Source of the DNA: DASRJG01 sp964647625
GTDB taxonomy: Bacteria > Acidobacteriota > Polarisedimenticolia > Polarisedimenticolales > DASRJG01
Length of the DNA stretch: 64,000 bases
Reading direction: 5' to 3'
Assembly (NCBI GenBank): GCA_964647625.1
Contig: CAZYHZ010000005.1
Span: forward strand, 1 to 64,000
Both the position numbers and the translations under genes were made by a program. The first letter of the stretch is position 1. Every line of letters begins with the position of its first letter. Of the stretch, positions 25,238 through 32,244 are shown in pieces. The notes under the pieces were generated by a model that was not told the origin of the DNA, ran no database searches, and worked only from the letters and a program-made list of their open reading frames with translations.

Positions 25238-27027
25238 TGCTCGCCTTCATTCAAGAGCCAGAGGCGAAGCTGCCCGAGCGTGAACTCCGAAGCCGGCTTG
25301 CCGTCAACGGTGGCGATCACGTCCCCCTTCTTGAATCCGGCTCGCTCGGCGGGTGATGCGGCCCGGACGCCGGTCACGGGAAAGGTGTGCAGATCGGCCC
25401 CCGAGGCCAGCACGACCAGGCCGAACGTGCGCCGCTCGGGGAAGGGCTTCTTGGCCTCGTCGGTGGGCTCGAAGATCACGCGCTTGCGCTGGTAGTCGAG
25501 GAAGGCGTGATAGCGTCGGTAGATCCCTTCGCCGACCGTCCCCGAAAAGCTCGAGCTGGCATACGCCCCCTCGGTGTTCACCGACATGTTGATCGGGATC
25601 GCCGCCACCTCGAGCGGGCCCAGGCGGAGCTTCTCGACGCGGCCGCGCACGTTGTTCTGCGTGAAGAACTGGTGTTCGAGCCCCGGCGATTTGTTCACGT
25701 TGGCGTTGGTCTGAGCCAGCCTGGTCAGGTCGTTGGCCTTCACGAACGCGGATGTCAGCGTCATCGTCTCGGCGGCCCCGAAGTCGAGAATGAAGAAAGC
25801 CGGAATCGCCGGCTTGGTCGGAACGGAGATCGTCCCGCGCGAGAACGGGATCCCTTCGTCGAAGGTGACCGGCACGATGGTTCCGCTCCCCGTGTAGGTC
25901 CACTTCGCGGGATCGTGCAGCGTCAGCTCTTTCTTGGCGTAATCGATCTCGATCACGAACCGGCTGATGAAGTCGTACCCCAGGATGCCGCCGAGCGGGA
26001 GCCCGAGAGCTTTCTCGAGGCCGGTCTGGTCGATCACGGCGACGTGCTGGTTGCGCAGCTCGACGCCGGGCAGCGTGAACGTCGCTCCGGCGGCGAACTC
26101 GTAATCGGCCGTGCCGCCGCCTCCGGTCGTCGCGGTCTTGGCGTACGTCTTCAGCCCGAAGTCGGCCAAGCGCGGCGTGTTGATCGCTTCTTGATCCGCG
26201 CCCGTGTCGAGCAGCCACCAGATCGGCGGCCGTCCGTTGAGAGACGCTTTGAATATGATGTGCGCGCTGTCGAAGTCGAAGGGGATCGGCGGCACGACGG
26301 CGTCCATATGAACGTCGGATGGCCCGGCCGTGGGCGCCGTGAACGTCTGCGGCGACAGCCCGGAGTCGAATTTGACGTCGGTCAGCTCCCACGAGAAGTC
26401 GGGCTTGTTGGTCTCGGTGACTTTTCCGCCCGACGGGACCATCACGCCGCCGACCTCGCGCCAGTCGGCGAATGTCGTGGTGATCACGCTGTCCTCGCCG
26501 GGGCGCTCGTAGGCGACCGGCCGCCAGGAGGCCGCGTCGAGCGACCACGTCACCGTCTTGTCGCCGGGGGCCGCCACCTCGAGCCGGTAGCGCGTGCCGT
26601 CCTCGCTCTTCGAGACGTGTGCTTTCTGCATCGACTTCGGCGGGCCGAATGCCAGCACGCGTCTTTCCGTTGCCTCGAGGAGCCACCGGTTCAGCTCTTC
26701 CCCCTCGACGTCGCGCACATAGCCGTTCCAATCGCGGCGAAGGCGTGAGCGGTCGGTGAGCACGGTCTCGGTCTCGTCGAACTCGCGCTTCGACACGAAC
26801 CGGTAATCGCCCGCGGTCGTCAGCCACTCGTCCACCTTGCCGGGGATGCCTCCCTCGTTCGACGTGGAGGTCACCTGCGCGGTCCGAGGCGCGTCCCATC
26901 CGCGCGCATGAACGGCGTCCCGCCATCGGCTGACGAGCTGCTCGGCACTCAGGCCGGGCGGCGCCGGCTTTGCAGCGGCGGAAGCGGACGCAAAGAGTGT
27001 GAACAGAAGACCCGCGATTTCCTGCAT
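25156..27027 (-). CDS. Secreted two-lobed retropepsin-like aspartyl protease with PDZ domain
   Basis: 623 aa. Signal peptide (MQEIAGLLFTLFASASAAA); GAGGTGA precedes the ATG closely. Residues 25-235 form a lipoprotein-carrier-like beta domain (WRDAVHARGWDAPRTAQVTS, MVPSGGKVTETNKPDFSWEL). Then come two pepsin-type lobes: the first has WLLDTGAD (Asp274) with GGILGYDFISRFV behind it; the second has FFILDFGAAE (Asp415), where Thr/Ser after the Asp is replaced by Phe. The C-terminus (about 530-623) is a PDZ domain (VTGVRAASPAERAGFKKGDV). Bacterial relatives usually have one lobe and act as dimers; here both lobes are on one chain. The 3' end overlaps the convergent membrane-protein gene by 82 bp. 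Substrate unknown. Confidence 0.82.
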   Translation of the reverse strand: MQEIAGLLFTLFASASAAAKPAPPGLSAEQLVSRWRDAVHARGWDAPRTAQVTSTSNEGGIPGKVDEWLTTAGDYRFVSKREFDETETVLTDRSRLRRDWNGYVRDVEGEELNRWLLEATERRVLAFGPPKSMQKAHVSKSEDGTRYRLEVAAPGDKTVTWSLDAASWRPVAYERPGEDSVITTTFADWREVGGVMVPSGGKVTETNKPDFSWELTDVKFDSGLSPQTFTAPTAGPSDVHMDAVVPPIPFDFDSAHIIFKASLNGRPPIWWLLDTGADQEAINTPRLADFGLKTYAKTATTGGGGTADYEFAAGATFTLPGVELRNQHVAVIDQTGLEKALGLPLGGILGYDFISRFVIEIDYAKKELTLHDPAKWTYTGSGTIVPVTFDEGIPFSRGTISVPTKPAIPAFFILDFGAAETMTLTSAFVKANDLTRLAQTNANVNKSPGLEHQFFTQNNVRGRVEKLRLGPLEVAAIPINMSVNTEGAYASSSFSGTVGEGIYRRYHAFLDYQRKRVIFEPTDEAKKPFPERRTFGLVVLASGADLHTFPVTGVRAASPAERAGFKKGDVIATVDGKPASEFTLGQLRLWLLNEGEHHTIEVSRGGETVSLPVEIALVSLDAK

Positions 27028-27038
27028 GGGCTCACCTC

Positions 27039-27065
27039 GCTCCCCGCGATTTTACGGCGGGGAGC
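27039..27065. repeat. 9-bp inverted repeat ahead of the aspartyl protease gene
   Basis: GCTCCCCGC and GCGGGGAGC are exact inverted repeats separated by 9 nt, ending 12 bp before the protease start and just upstream of its GAGGTGA ribosome site. On the minus strand it could be a U-run-less terminator for the 81-aa gene or a leader stem that insulates the protease message. Confidence 0.45.
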
Positions 27066-27098
27066 ACTCCGAGGTTTACGCGACCGCGGGAGTGGACC

Positions 27099-27344
27099 TC
27101 AATAACCGCCGCTGCTCTGCGTCACGCCCTGGAGGGTGGCGCTGGCGGCGTCGAACGTCACGGTTCCGATCGGCGCTCGCGACGAGCTGAACGCCGTGGG
27201 CGGTCCGTTTCCGATCCCGGCGAGCGTGAGCGTCGTCGTACCCGAGCCCGAGACGTCGAACGCGCGCTCGATCACGACGGCCGAGCCGCCGGCGACGAGT
27301 GCCGCGGTGCCCAGGATGAGGATGGAAGCCAGAGCGTCTCTCAT
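27099..27344 (-). CDS. Small exported hydrophobic-leader peptide, unknown
   Basis: 81 aa. AGGAGC lies 6 nt upstream of the ATG. A hydrophobic leader (MRDALASILILGTAALVAGG) is followed by a short Thr/Ser/Gly-rich part (DVSGSGTTTLTLAGIGNGPP, then IGTVTFDAASATLQGVTQSS) ending GGY. The composition suggests two or three beta-strands of an extracellular fragment; no domain is recognised. It may be an intact small secreted protein or the surviving start of a longer one. It stands alone between the 476-aa secreted protein and the protease on the same strand. Confidence 0.5.
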   Translation of the reverse strand: MRDALASILILGTAALVAGGSAVVIERAFDVSGSGTTTLTLAGIGNGPPTAFSSSRAPIGTVTFDAASATLQGVTQSSGGY

Positions 27345-27481
27345 GACGGAGCTCCTTTTTTCGAGTCAAAAGGATGAGCGGACGAGCGCCGTGCTGCCCC
27401 GGACGACCGGCCATCGGGGGAAAGCCGATCATCCGTCACGGCGTCCGTCCGGCTCATGGGAGTCATTCAACGGCACGACGA

Positions 27482-28912
27482 TCAGCGATCGTCCGAGTCG
27501 CGCCCTTCGGACGCGGGCACGGCGGGCGCGACCGAATGGACGGCGCCGGCCAGGATCCAGGCACGCTGGCTCGGCGCGAAGCGGGGGGCCAGCAGGCCGT
27601 CGTTGATCTCACGGGTCACCGCGAAGCGGTCGAAGCTCGTCGACGGCAGGAACAGTCGCGCGTTGTCCTCGAACCCGTCGCTGGCGGAGTCGACGTCGCC
27701 CTCGACCGAAGAGATGACGCCGTCGCCGTTCTGGTCGACGCGGGCGACCTCGGCGGCGTAGGCGTCGAACAGCCGCTGCGGGAACGCGACGCCGGGCTCG
27801 AACGAAGCGAGCCGCTCGTACACGTCCAGGTAGATCTCGTTCGCCAGGCCGCTGGGAATGAAGCGATCGCGGAACTCGCGCTGCGCGTCGTCGTCGCCGT
27901 CGAACTTGTCGGGATCGCGCGGGAGCAGCGGGTCGTCTCCGTAGCGCTTCGGATCGTTGCGCACCCCGGAGGGACCGGAGCCGGGGACCGTGCTCTGCAC
28001 GTCTCCGAGGCGTCCGGATTCGAACGTGCCCGGGATACCGCCGGTGAACGGAAGCTCGTAGAGCGGGAAGACCCAGTTCGTCGTGTAATTGAACTCCCAG
28101 TACGAATGGACGTCGCTCTGCTGCATCGCGTTGTACGCGCCCATGCTCACGAAGATCGGCACGAGGTTGCTCTGAACGTCGGGGAAGTGGTCCGTCTCCG
28201 ACGGAAGCTTGACGGCCCTCCCGTCCGAGGTGAACCGGCGTCCCGCGACCGCGTTGTTCCCGGTTCCCATCGCGGCGAGGGCGGCGGCGTCGGCCGGCAG
28301 CAAGTTGCCGAACGAGGCGTGTCCGTCGCCGCGCGCCGGCCCGACCGCTGCAACCGTCAGGTCGTGAATCATCCACCCCTCGTACCAGCCGCTCTCGTTG
28401 TTGATGACGAAGAGCGGGTCGATGTCCGTGAACACGTCGATGAACGCGCGCACGTCGGACGGGTCGGTGGGAAGGTCGGGCTTCGGCTCGAGCACGAGGC
28501 GGACGGTCCCGATCGTCGGCAGCCCGCACTTGGCGCCCGTCGCCGTCAGCATCACCTGGTCGTTGATGCCGGGAAAGATCGTCGTGAAGACGTTGGGCTC
28601 GAAGCCCTTCGTGTCGAGCAGGTAGTACTGGAACAACCGGCTCGGCTGATCCGCCTCGGCGAACGCCTGGAGGGGAAGCGCGCTGTGGGGCCGTCCGGCC
28701 AGTCGGATCAGCTCCTGCCTGAGCGGCGCGGGGAGAAACCGCACGTCACCCCGGCGGGCGATCGCGGACATGTCGACCACGGCGTTCGGATTCGGGTGGC
28801 ACGGCGCGGGAACGGTGTCGGTCGCGAACTTGTTGGGCGCGGCCGTCGCGGTGGTCGCGGCCACGAGGGCCAGCGCTCGCAGCCAGAGAGCCAAGTTCGA
28901 TCGGATGGACAT
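27482..28912 (-). CDS. Secreted protein of unknown family with EF-hand-like loop, sigma-54 controlled
   Basis: 476 aa; AAGGAGG is 5 nt before the ATG. Signal peptide to about residue 24 (LALWLRALALVAATTATA). The mature protein is rich in Asp, Pro and aromatic residues (FVINNESGWYEGWMIHDLTV, DVHSYWEFNYTTNWVFPLYE) with few cysteines, and near residue 405 has DQNGDGVISSVEGD, a canonical calcium-binding EF-hand loop (dockerin-like). I do not recognise the family. A near-consensus sigma-54 promoter lies 52-66 bp upstream and the sigma-54 activator is encoded two genes away, so it is likely a main output of that regulator. An extracellular calcium-binding role is only suggested by the loop. Confidence 0.75.
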   Translation of the reverse strand: MSIRSNLALWLRALALVAATTATAAPNKFATDTVPAPCHPNPNAVVDMSAIARRGDVRFLPAPLRQELIRLAGRPHSALPLQAFAEADQPSRLFQYYLLDTKGFEPNVFTTIFPGINDQVMLTATGAKCGLPTIGTVRLVLEPKPDLPTDPSDVRAFIDVFTDIDPLFVINNESGWYEGWMIHDLTVAAVGPARGDGHASFGNLLPADAAALAAMGTGNNAVAGRRFTSDGRAVKLPSETDHFPDVQSNLVPIFVSMGAYNAMQQSDVHSYWEFNYTTNWVFPLYELPFTGGIPGTFESGRLGDVQSTVPGSGPSGVRNDPKRYGDDPLLPRDPDKFDGDDDAQREFRDRFIPSGLANEIYLDVYERLASFEPGVAFPQRLFDAYAAEVARVDQNGDGVISSVEGDVDSASDGFEDNARLFLPSTSFDRFAVTREINDGLLAPRFAPSQRAWILAGAVHSVAPAVPASEGRDSDDR

Positions 28913-28963
28913 CGGAGCCTCCTTCGCGTCGGGATTGGGGGGGCGACGCGCCGGATGTGAAAG

Positions 28964-28978
28964 GCAGGAGGCGTGCCA
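28964..28978 (-). promoter_or_regulatory. Sigma-54 promoter of the 476-aa secreted protein gene
   Basis: Minus strand TGGCACG-CCTC-CTGC: the -24 GG and -12 GC are separated by exactly 10 nt, and 7 of 7 bases of the upstream element match consensus. Expected transcription start near 28951 gives a leader of about 40 nt. A weaker second match (TGGAACA-CCGC-TCGC) lies upstream at 29067-29081. Confidence 0.75.
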
Positions 28979-29083
28979 ACGCTTTGCAACGAGCCGCGAT
29001 CGCGCGGAAGTGGCTCGACGCGGCGGGTTTCGACCTCGAGGGCCGGATGGTGCGAGCGAGGCTGCCGCGAGCGGTGTTCCAAC

Positions 29084-29103
29084 GGCTCGGCAAAGTGCCA
29101 GCC
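29084..29103. repeat. Imperfect palindrome in the 207-bp gap behind the STAS gene
   Basis: GGCTCGGCA-AAG-TGCCAGCC forms an 8-bp stem with one bulge. It lies 17 bp past the STAS stop and 105 bp upstream of the sigma-54 promoter at 28964. It could be a U-run-less terminator or an upstream activator site. The rest of the gap 28913-29119 holds the promoter, and no gene is seen. Confidence 0.4.
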
Positions 29104-29119
29104 GGTCGTCGAGTCGAGC

Positions 29120-29410
29120 TCAGTTGGGCGCGCTGTCCGCGTGGATCCCTTCGGCGGCGAGGATGCTCGCGATGAGATCGGAGCAGCCGCGGATGGCGAC
29201 GTGGGCTTGGTCGAGCCGGGCGAGCACCTCGACACCGGCGCGATCGATGAGGGCGACGCCGGAAAGATCCACGGCGACCGCGCGCGACGCCGCGCGGGCG
29301 GCGGAGCATTCCTCCTCGAGGAGCGTCGCCCACGGATCGACGAGCCGCCCCTCCAGCTTGAGCGTCACGTCGTGGGCGCGCCCTTCCTCGCGGGTGATTC
29401 GCAGCACCAT
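29120..29410 (-). CDS. STAS-domain protein (anti-anti-sigma-like), phosphosite substituted
   Basis: 96 aa, a single STAS domain: strand VTLKLEGRLVDPWATLLEEE, then AVAVDLSGVALIDRAGVEVL and the final AHVAIRGCSDLIASILAAEG. In SpoIIAA/RsbV-type proteins the loop reads DSxG with a phosphorylatable Ser; here it is DRAG, so regulation by serine phosphorylation is unlikely. GAGGAG lies 6 nt before the ATG, and a very good sigma-54 promoter lies just upstream. It is encoded immediately downstream of the sigma-54 activator and may feed back on it or act on another regulator; this is inference. Confidence 0.82.
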   Translation of the reverse strand: MVLRITREEGRAHDVTLKLEGRLVDPWATLLEEECSAARAASRAVAVDLSGVALIDRAGVEVLARLDQAHVAIRGCSDLIASILAAEGIHADSAPN

Positions 29411-29438
29411 GTCCGGCTCCTCGATCTCAATTGGGAAC

Positions 29439-29453
29439 GCACGTCGCGTGCCA
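29439..29453 (-). promoter_or_regulatory. Sigma-54 promoter of the STAS gene
   Basis: Minus strand TGGCACG-CGAC-GTGC followed by GT. GG and GC are 10 nt apart and the -24 element is perfect. The core is almost identical to the promoter at 32128-32142 (both continue GTGCGTTC). Predicted start near 29427, about 17 nt before the ATG. It sits in the 66-bp gap behind the activator gene. Confidence 0.8.
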
Positions 29454-29476
29454 AACAGCCGGCGCGACGCGCGACA

Positions 29477-31591
29477 TCACGTGGCCGGCTCGTCACCACT
29501 CGAACGCGCGGACGGCCGCGCGATCCCGAGCCGAAGCATGCGCGCCTCGAGCGTCGTCCGCTTCATGCCGAGAATTTTCGCGGCGCCGCGATCGCCGCTG
29601 ACCCGCCATCCGGTCTCCTCGAGGACGGACAGAACGTGATCGCGCTCGACGTCCTCGAGAGTGCGCCCGCGCCGCCGGGGGGAAGCGCCGGATTGCGGCG
29701 CCGTCAGGTCGGCGATCTCCAGGCGGCCCTTCGACGAAAGAATCACCGCGCGCTCGATGACGTTCTGGAGCTCTCGTACGTTGCCGGGCCACCCGTAAGC
29801 GCGAAGGCGCGCGAGAACGACGTCGCCAGGCGGGCCGATGCGCTTCCCCATCTTCGCGGCGTAGAGCATGACGAAATGGCGGACGAGGCGCGGGATATCG
29901 TCGAGGCGCTCGCGCAGAGGCGGAATGTGGATCGGAAAAACGTTCAGCCGGTAGAAGAGGTCGGCGCGGAACCGGGACTCGGCGACGGCCCGCGCGAGGT
30001 CGCGGTTCGTCGCCGCGACCAACCGGACGCTGACCTTCAGCGTCCGCGTTCCCCCGACGCGCTCGAACTCACCGTCCTGCAGGACCCGCAGGAGCTTGGC
30101 CTGGAGGTCGGACGGAAGATCTCCGATCTCGTCGAGGAACAGGGTCCCGCCGTGCGCGAGCTCGAACCGCCCGACCTTTCGAGAAAGGGCTCCGGTGAAC
30201 GCACCCTTCTCGTGGCCGAACAGCTCGCTCTCGATCACGCCCGCCGGCAGCGCCGCGCAGTTGACCTTGACGAGGATCTTGTCCCGCCGCCGGCTCAGGT
30301 CGTGGATCGCGCGAACGATCAGCTCCTTCCCGGTGCCCGTCTCGCCGGTGACGAGCACGGTGGATTCCGTGTCCGCGACCTTGCGCACCCCCTCGAGCAC
30401 GCCGAGGATGGCGCGCGATCCGCCGACGACGTCGCCGAACGACGACTCCGCCTTGGCTTCTTCCTGGAGGTAGAGCTTTTCCTCCTCCAGGCGCGCCTTC
30501 AAGGATGCGATCTGCTCGTACGCGAGCAGGTTCTCGATCGCGAGGGCGATCTGTTCCCCGATCGCGAGAAGGAGCGCCGCATCGCTTTCGCCGTATCGGG
30601 CGACCCCGCGGCTCCCGACATTGAGCGTTCCGATGATCTTTCCCTTGACGAGGAGCGGCACCGAAGCCGCCGACAGGATCCCCTCCCGCAAGAGCCGGTC
30701 GTGCTCGAAGAAATGAGGCGGCTCCCGGAGGTCGGTCGTCACGACGGGCCGCCCGTTGTCGAGGATGAAGCCCGCGCGGCTCCCCGCATGAGGCCACTCC
30801 GTCCCCAGCGGAATGAGCGATGAGCTCGACACGGCGCCCGCGACGCCGAGCACCGTGAACACGTCGCGCACGGGGTCCCGCAGCACGAGCGCGGCACGGT
30901 CGAACGGGATCACGCGCTTCACCGCGCCGGCGGCCGCGTCGAACAAGGAATCCCTGTCGAGACAGGTGACGACGGCGTTGTTGACGTCGAGCAGCACGCG
31001 CAGGCGCTCCTCCGACAGGCGCAGGTCGGCGGTGCGCGATTCCACCAGCGTCTGCAATTGCGTGCTGAGGCTCGACAGCTCGGCGGCCAGGCGCCGCAGC
31101 TCGATCTCCGCGACCGTCGAGCCGGCGAGCACGCGCAGCAGCTCGATCTCGTCATCGGTCCACGCGTGGGGGCTGCGATCGACGACGCAGAACGAGCCCA
31201 GCGCGTGACCGTCGGAGGTGATCAGCGGAACCCCGGCGTAGGCGATGATGCCGTGCTCGGCGACGGCCGGGTTGAGACGGAGCGTCGGGTGCAGGCGGGC
31301 GTCCGTCACGATCAGCGGCTCGCGTGATTCCACGGCATGTTTGCAGAAAGAATGGGACAGCGGCGTCTCGCGCGCGGCCGCGAGCGGCTCGCCGAGCCCG
31401 CGTTGGCTCTTGAAGAACTGACGCCGGTCGTCCAGGAGGGAGACGTAGGCGACGGGAACGCGGAGAACGGATGTCGCGAGCGACGTCAAACGGTCGAAGG
31501 CTTCCTCCGGCGGCGTGTCGAGCAGGCAGGTGCGCCGGACCGCCTCGAGGCGCGCCGCGCTGCGAATGGCGTCGGGCTCAAGATTCCCCAA
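29477..31591 (-). CDS. Sigma-54-dependent transcriptional activator, GAF-GAF-AAA-Fis
   Basis: 704 aa from a TTG at 31591 with AGAGG 7 nt upstream; the frame stays open 540 bp further but would run through the secreted-protein gene upstream. Domain order: GAF1 (about 15-160; FKSQRGLGEPLAA, SHSFCKHAVESREPL, YAGVPLITSDGHALGSFCVV), a short coiled coil, GAF2 (about 195-350), a second coiled coil, and the AAA+ domain with Walker A GETGTGKELIV (near 415), GAFTGA (near 462), Walker B GGTLFLDEIGDLP and arginine finger region FRADLFYRLNVFPI. It ends in a Fis helix-turn-helix (GAAKILGMKRTTLEARMLRL). GAFTGA and Walker motifs are intact, so it should drive sigma-54 open-complex formation; FhlA/NorR-like GAF sensing of a small ligand is likely. 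Three -24/-12 promoters flank it. Confidence 0.93.
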   Translation of the reverse strand: MGNLEPDAIRSAARLEAVRRTCLLDTPPEEAFDRLTSLATSVLRVPVAYVSLLDDRRQFFKSQRGLGEPLAAARETPLSHSFCKHAVESREPLIVTDARLHPTLRLNPAVAEHGIIAYAGVPLITSDGHALGSFCVVDRSPHAWTDDEIELLRVLAGSTVAEIELRRLAAELSSLSTQLQTLVESRTADLRLSEERLRVLLDVNNAVVTCLDRDSLFDAAAGAVKRVIPFDRAALVLRDPVRDVFTVLGVAGAVSSSSLIPLGTEWPHAGSRAGFILDNGRPVVTTDLREPPHFFEHDRLLREGILSAASVPLLVKGKIIGTLNVGSRGVARYGESDAALLLAIGEQIALAIENLLAYEQIASLKARLEEEKLYLQEEAKAESSFGDVVGGSRAILGVLEGVRKVADTESTVLVTGETGTGKELIVRAIHDLSRRRDKILVKVNCAALPAGVIESELFGHEKGAFTGALSRKVGRFELAHGGTLFLDEIGDLPSDLQAKLLRVLQDGEFERVGGTRTLKVSVRLVAATNRDLARAVAESRFRADLFYRLNVFPIHIPPLRERLDDIPRLVRHFVMLYAAKMGKRIGPPGDVVLARLRAYGWPGNVRELQNVIERAVILSSKGRLEIADLTAPQSGASPRRRGRTLEDVERDHVLSVLEETGWRVSGDRGAAKILGMKRTTLEARMLRLGIARPSARSSGDEPAT

Positions 31592-31710
31592 ACGATCACC
31601 TCTGGGGTCCGAACCGCCGCATGGTAGAACGGCGAGGGCCGGCGCGCCCGCCCCGGCGAGCGAGACGCAGCCGGTCCCTCCGATGCGACGGGCCATGGCG
31701 ACGCCCACAT

Positions 31711-32097
31711 TCAGTGCGTCTCGGCCGCGGGTCGAGCGGCGCCCGAGGCGACCGAGGCCGGACTGAGGATCTCGACCGCCATGCGCGAGTGCGCCAGCAT
31801 GAGGCGGGTGATCTCCTCGCGCCCTTCCGCGTCGGGCCGGGAATGCACCTCGTCCCGCGAGATCGACGGATCGGCGAGGCTGACCCGGCAGGGTGCTGTG
31901 ACCACGGACTTGGACCCGACGAGGAACTCGACCGAATCGAGCGCGGGGCTCACCTGGATCTTGTACTCCCCGGGCGGAAGCACGACGCCGTTCAGGACGA
32001 AGGGCGCGTACACGTGCAGCCGATCCGTGGGTGCTGGGGCGCTGAATGCAAGTGAGGCGAATGCGAACACGACGAGCGCCGCGACCGGGTGTTTCAT
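31711..32097 (-). CDS. Small secreted protein, sigma-54 controlled
   Basis: 128 aa from ATG 32097 (GGGAG 8 nt upstream; an upstream in-frame start lacks a site and covers the promoter). Signal peptide MKHPVAALVVFAFASLAFSA. The mature part is a compact beta domain (VYAPFVLNGVVLPPGEYKIQ, LDSVEFLVGSKSVVTAPCRV) with a helical tail (EEITRLMLAHSRMAVEIL) and a single Cys. Short secreted proteins with a vLPPGeYkI motif are frequent in Acidobacteriota as I recall, with no known function. It lies 120 bp upstream of the activator on the same strand, and a strong sigma-54 promoter precedes it, so part of the activator expression may itself come from this promoter. Confidence 0.75.
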   Translation of the reverse strand: MKHPVAALVVFAFASLAFSAPAPTDRLHVYAPFVLNGVVLPPGEYKIQVSPALDSVEFLVGSKSVVTAPCRVSLADPSISRDEVHSRPDAEGREEITRLMLAHSRMAVEILSPASVASGAARPAAETH

Positions 32098-32127
32098 GAT
32101 GGTGTCTCCCTTCGTGAAGGAGAGAAC

Positions 32128-32142
32128 GCACGGATCGTGCCA
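32128..32142 (-). promoter_or_regulatory. Sigma-54 promoter of the 128-aa secreted protein gene
   Basis: Minus strand TGGCACG-ATCC-GTGC with the invariant GG and GC 10 nt apart and a perfect -24 element. Predicted transcription start near 32116, giving a leader of about 19 nt that still contains the ribosome site. It may also transcribe through into the activator gene. Confidence 0.8.
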
Positions 32143-32244
32143 GGGGCGTCGGCCGCGGGATCGCACCCGGTTCGCCTGGAACGTGCCGGCCGGGTGGGAA
32201 GCTGCCGACCGGTTGGCGCGCCCGGATGCGGCGGATGCCTCAGC

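Noticed and set aside
27345..27480. Possible c-di-GMP riboswitch or sigma-54 promoter ahead of the 81-aa gene
   Set aside because: No GGACGCAAAGCC-type core and no GG-N10-GC with a TGGCA box could be found.
28957..29175. 72-aa plus-strand open frame in the gap behind the STAS gene
   Set aside because: It has no ribosome site, overlaps the STAS gene and lies across the sigma-54 promoter region; read as regulatory DNA.
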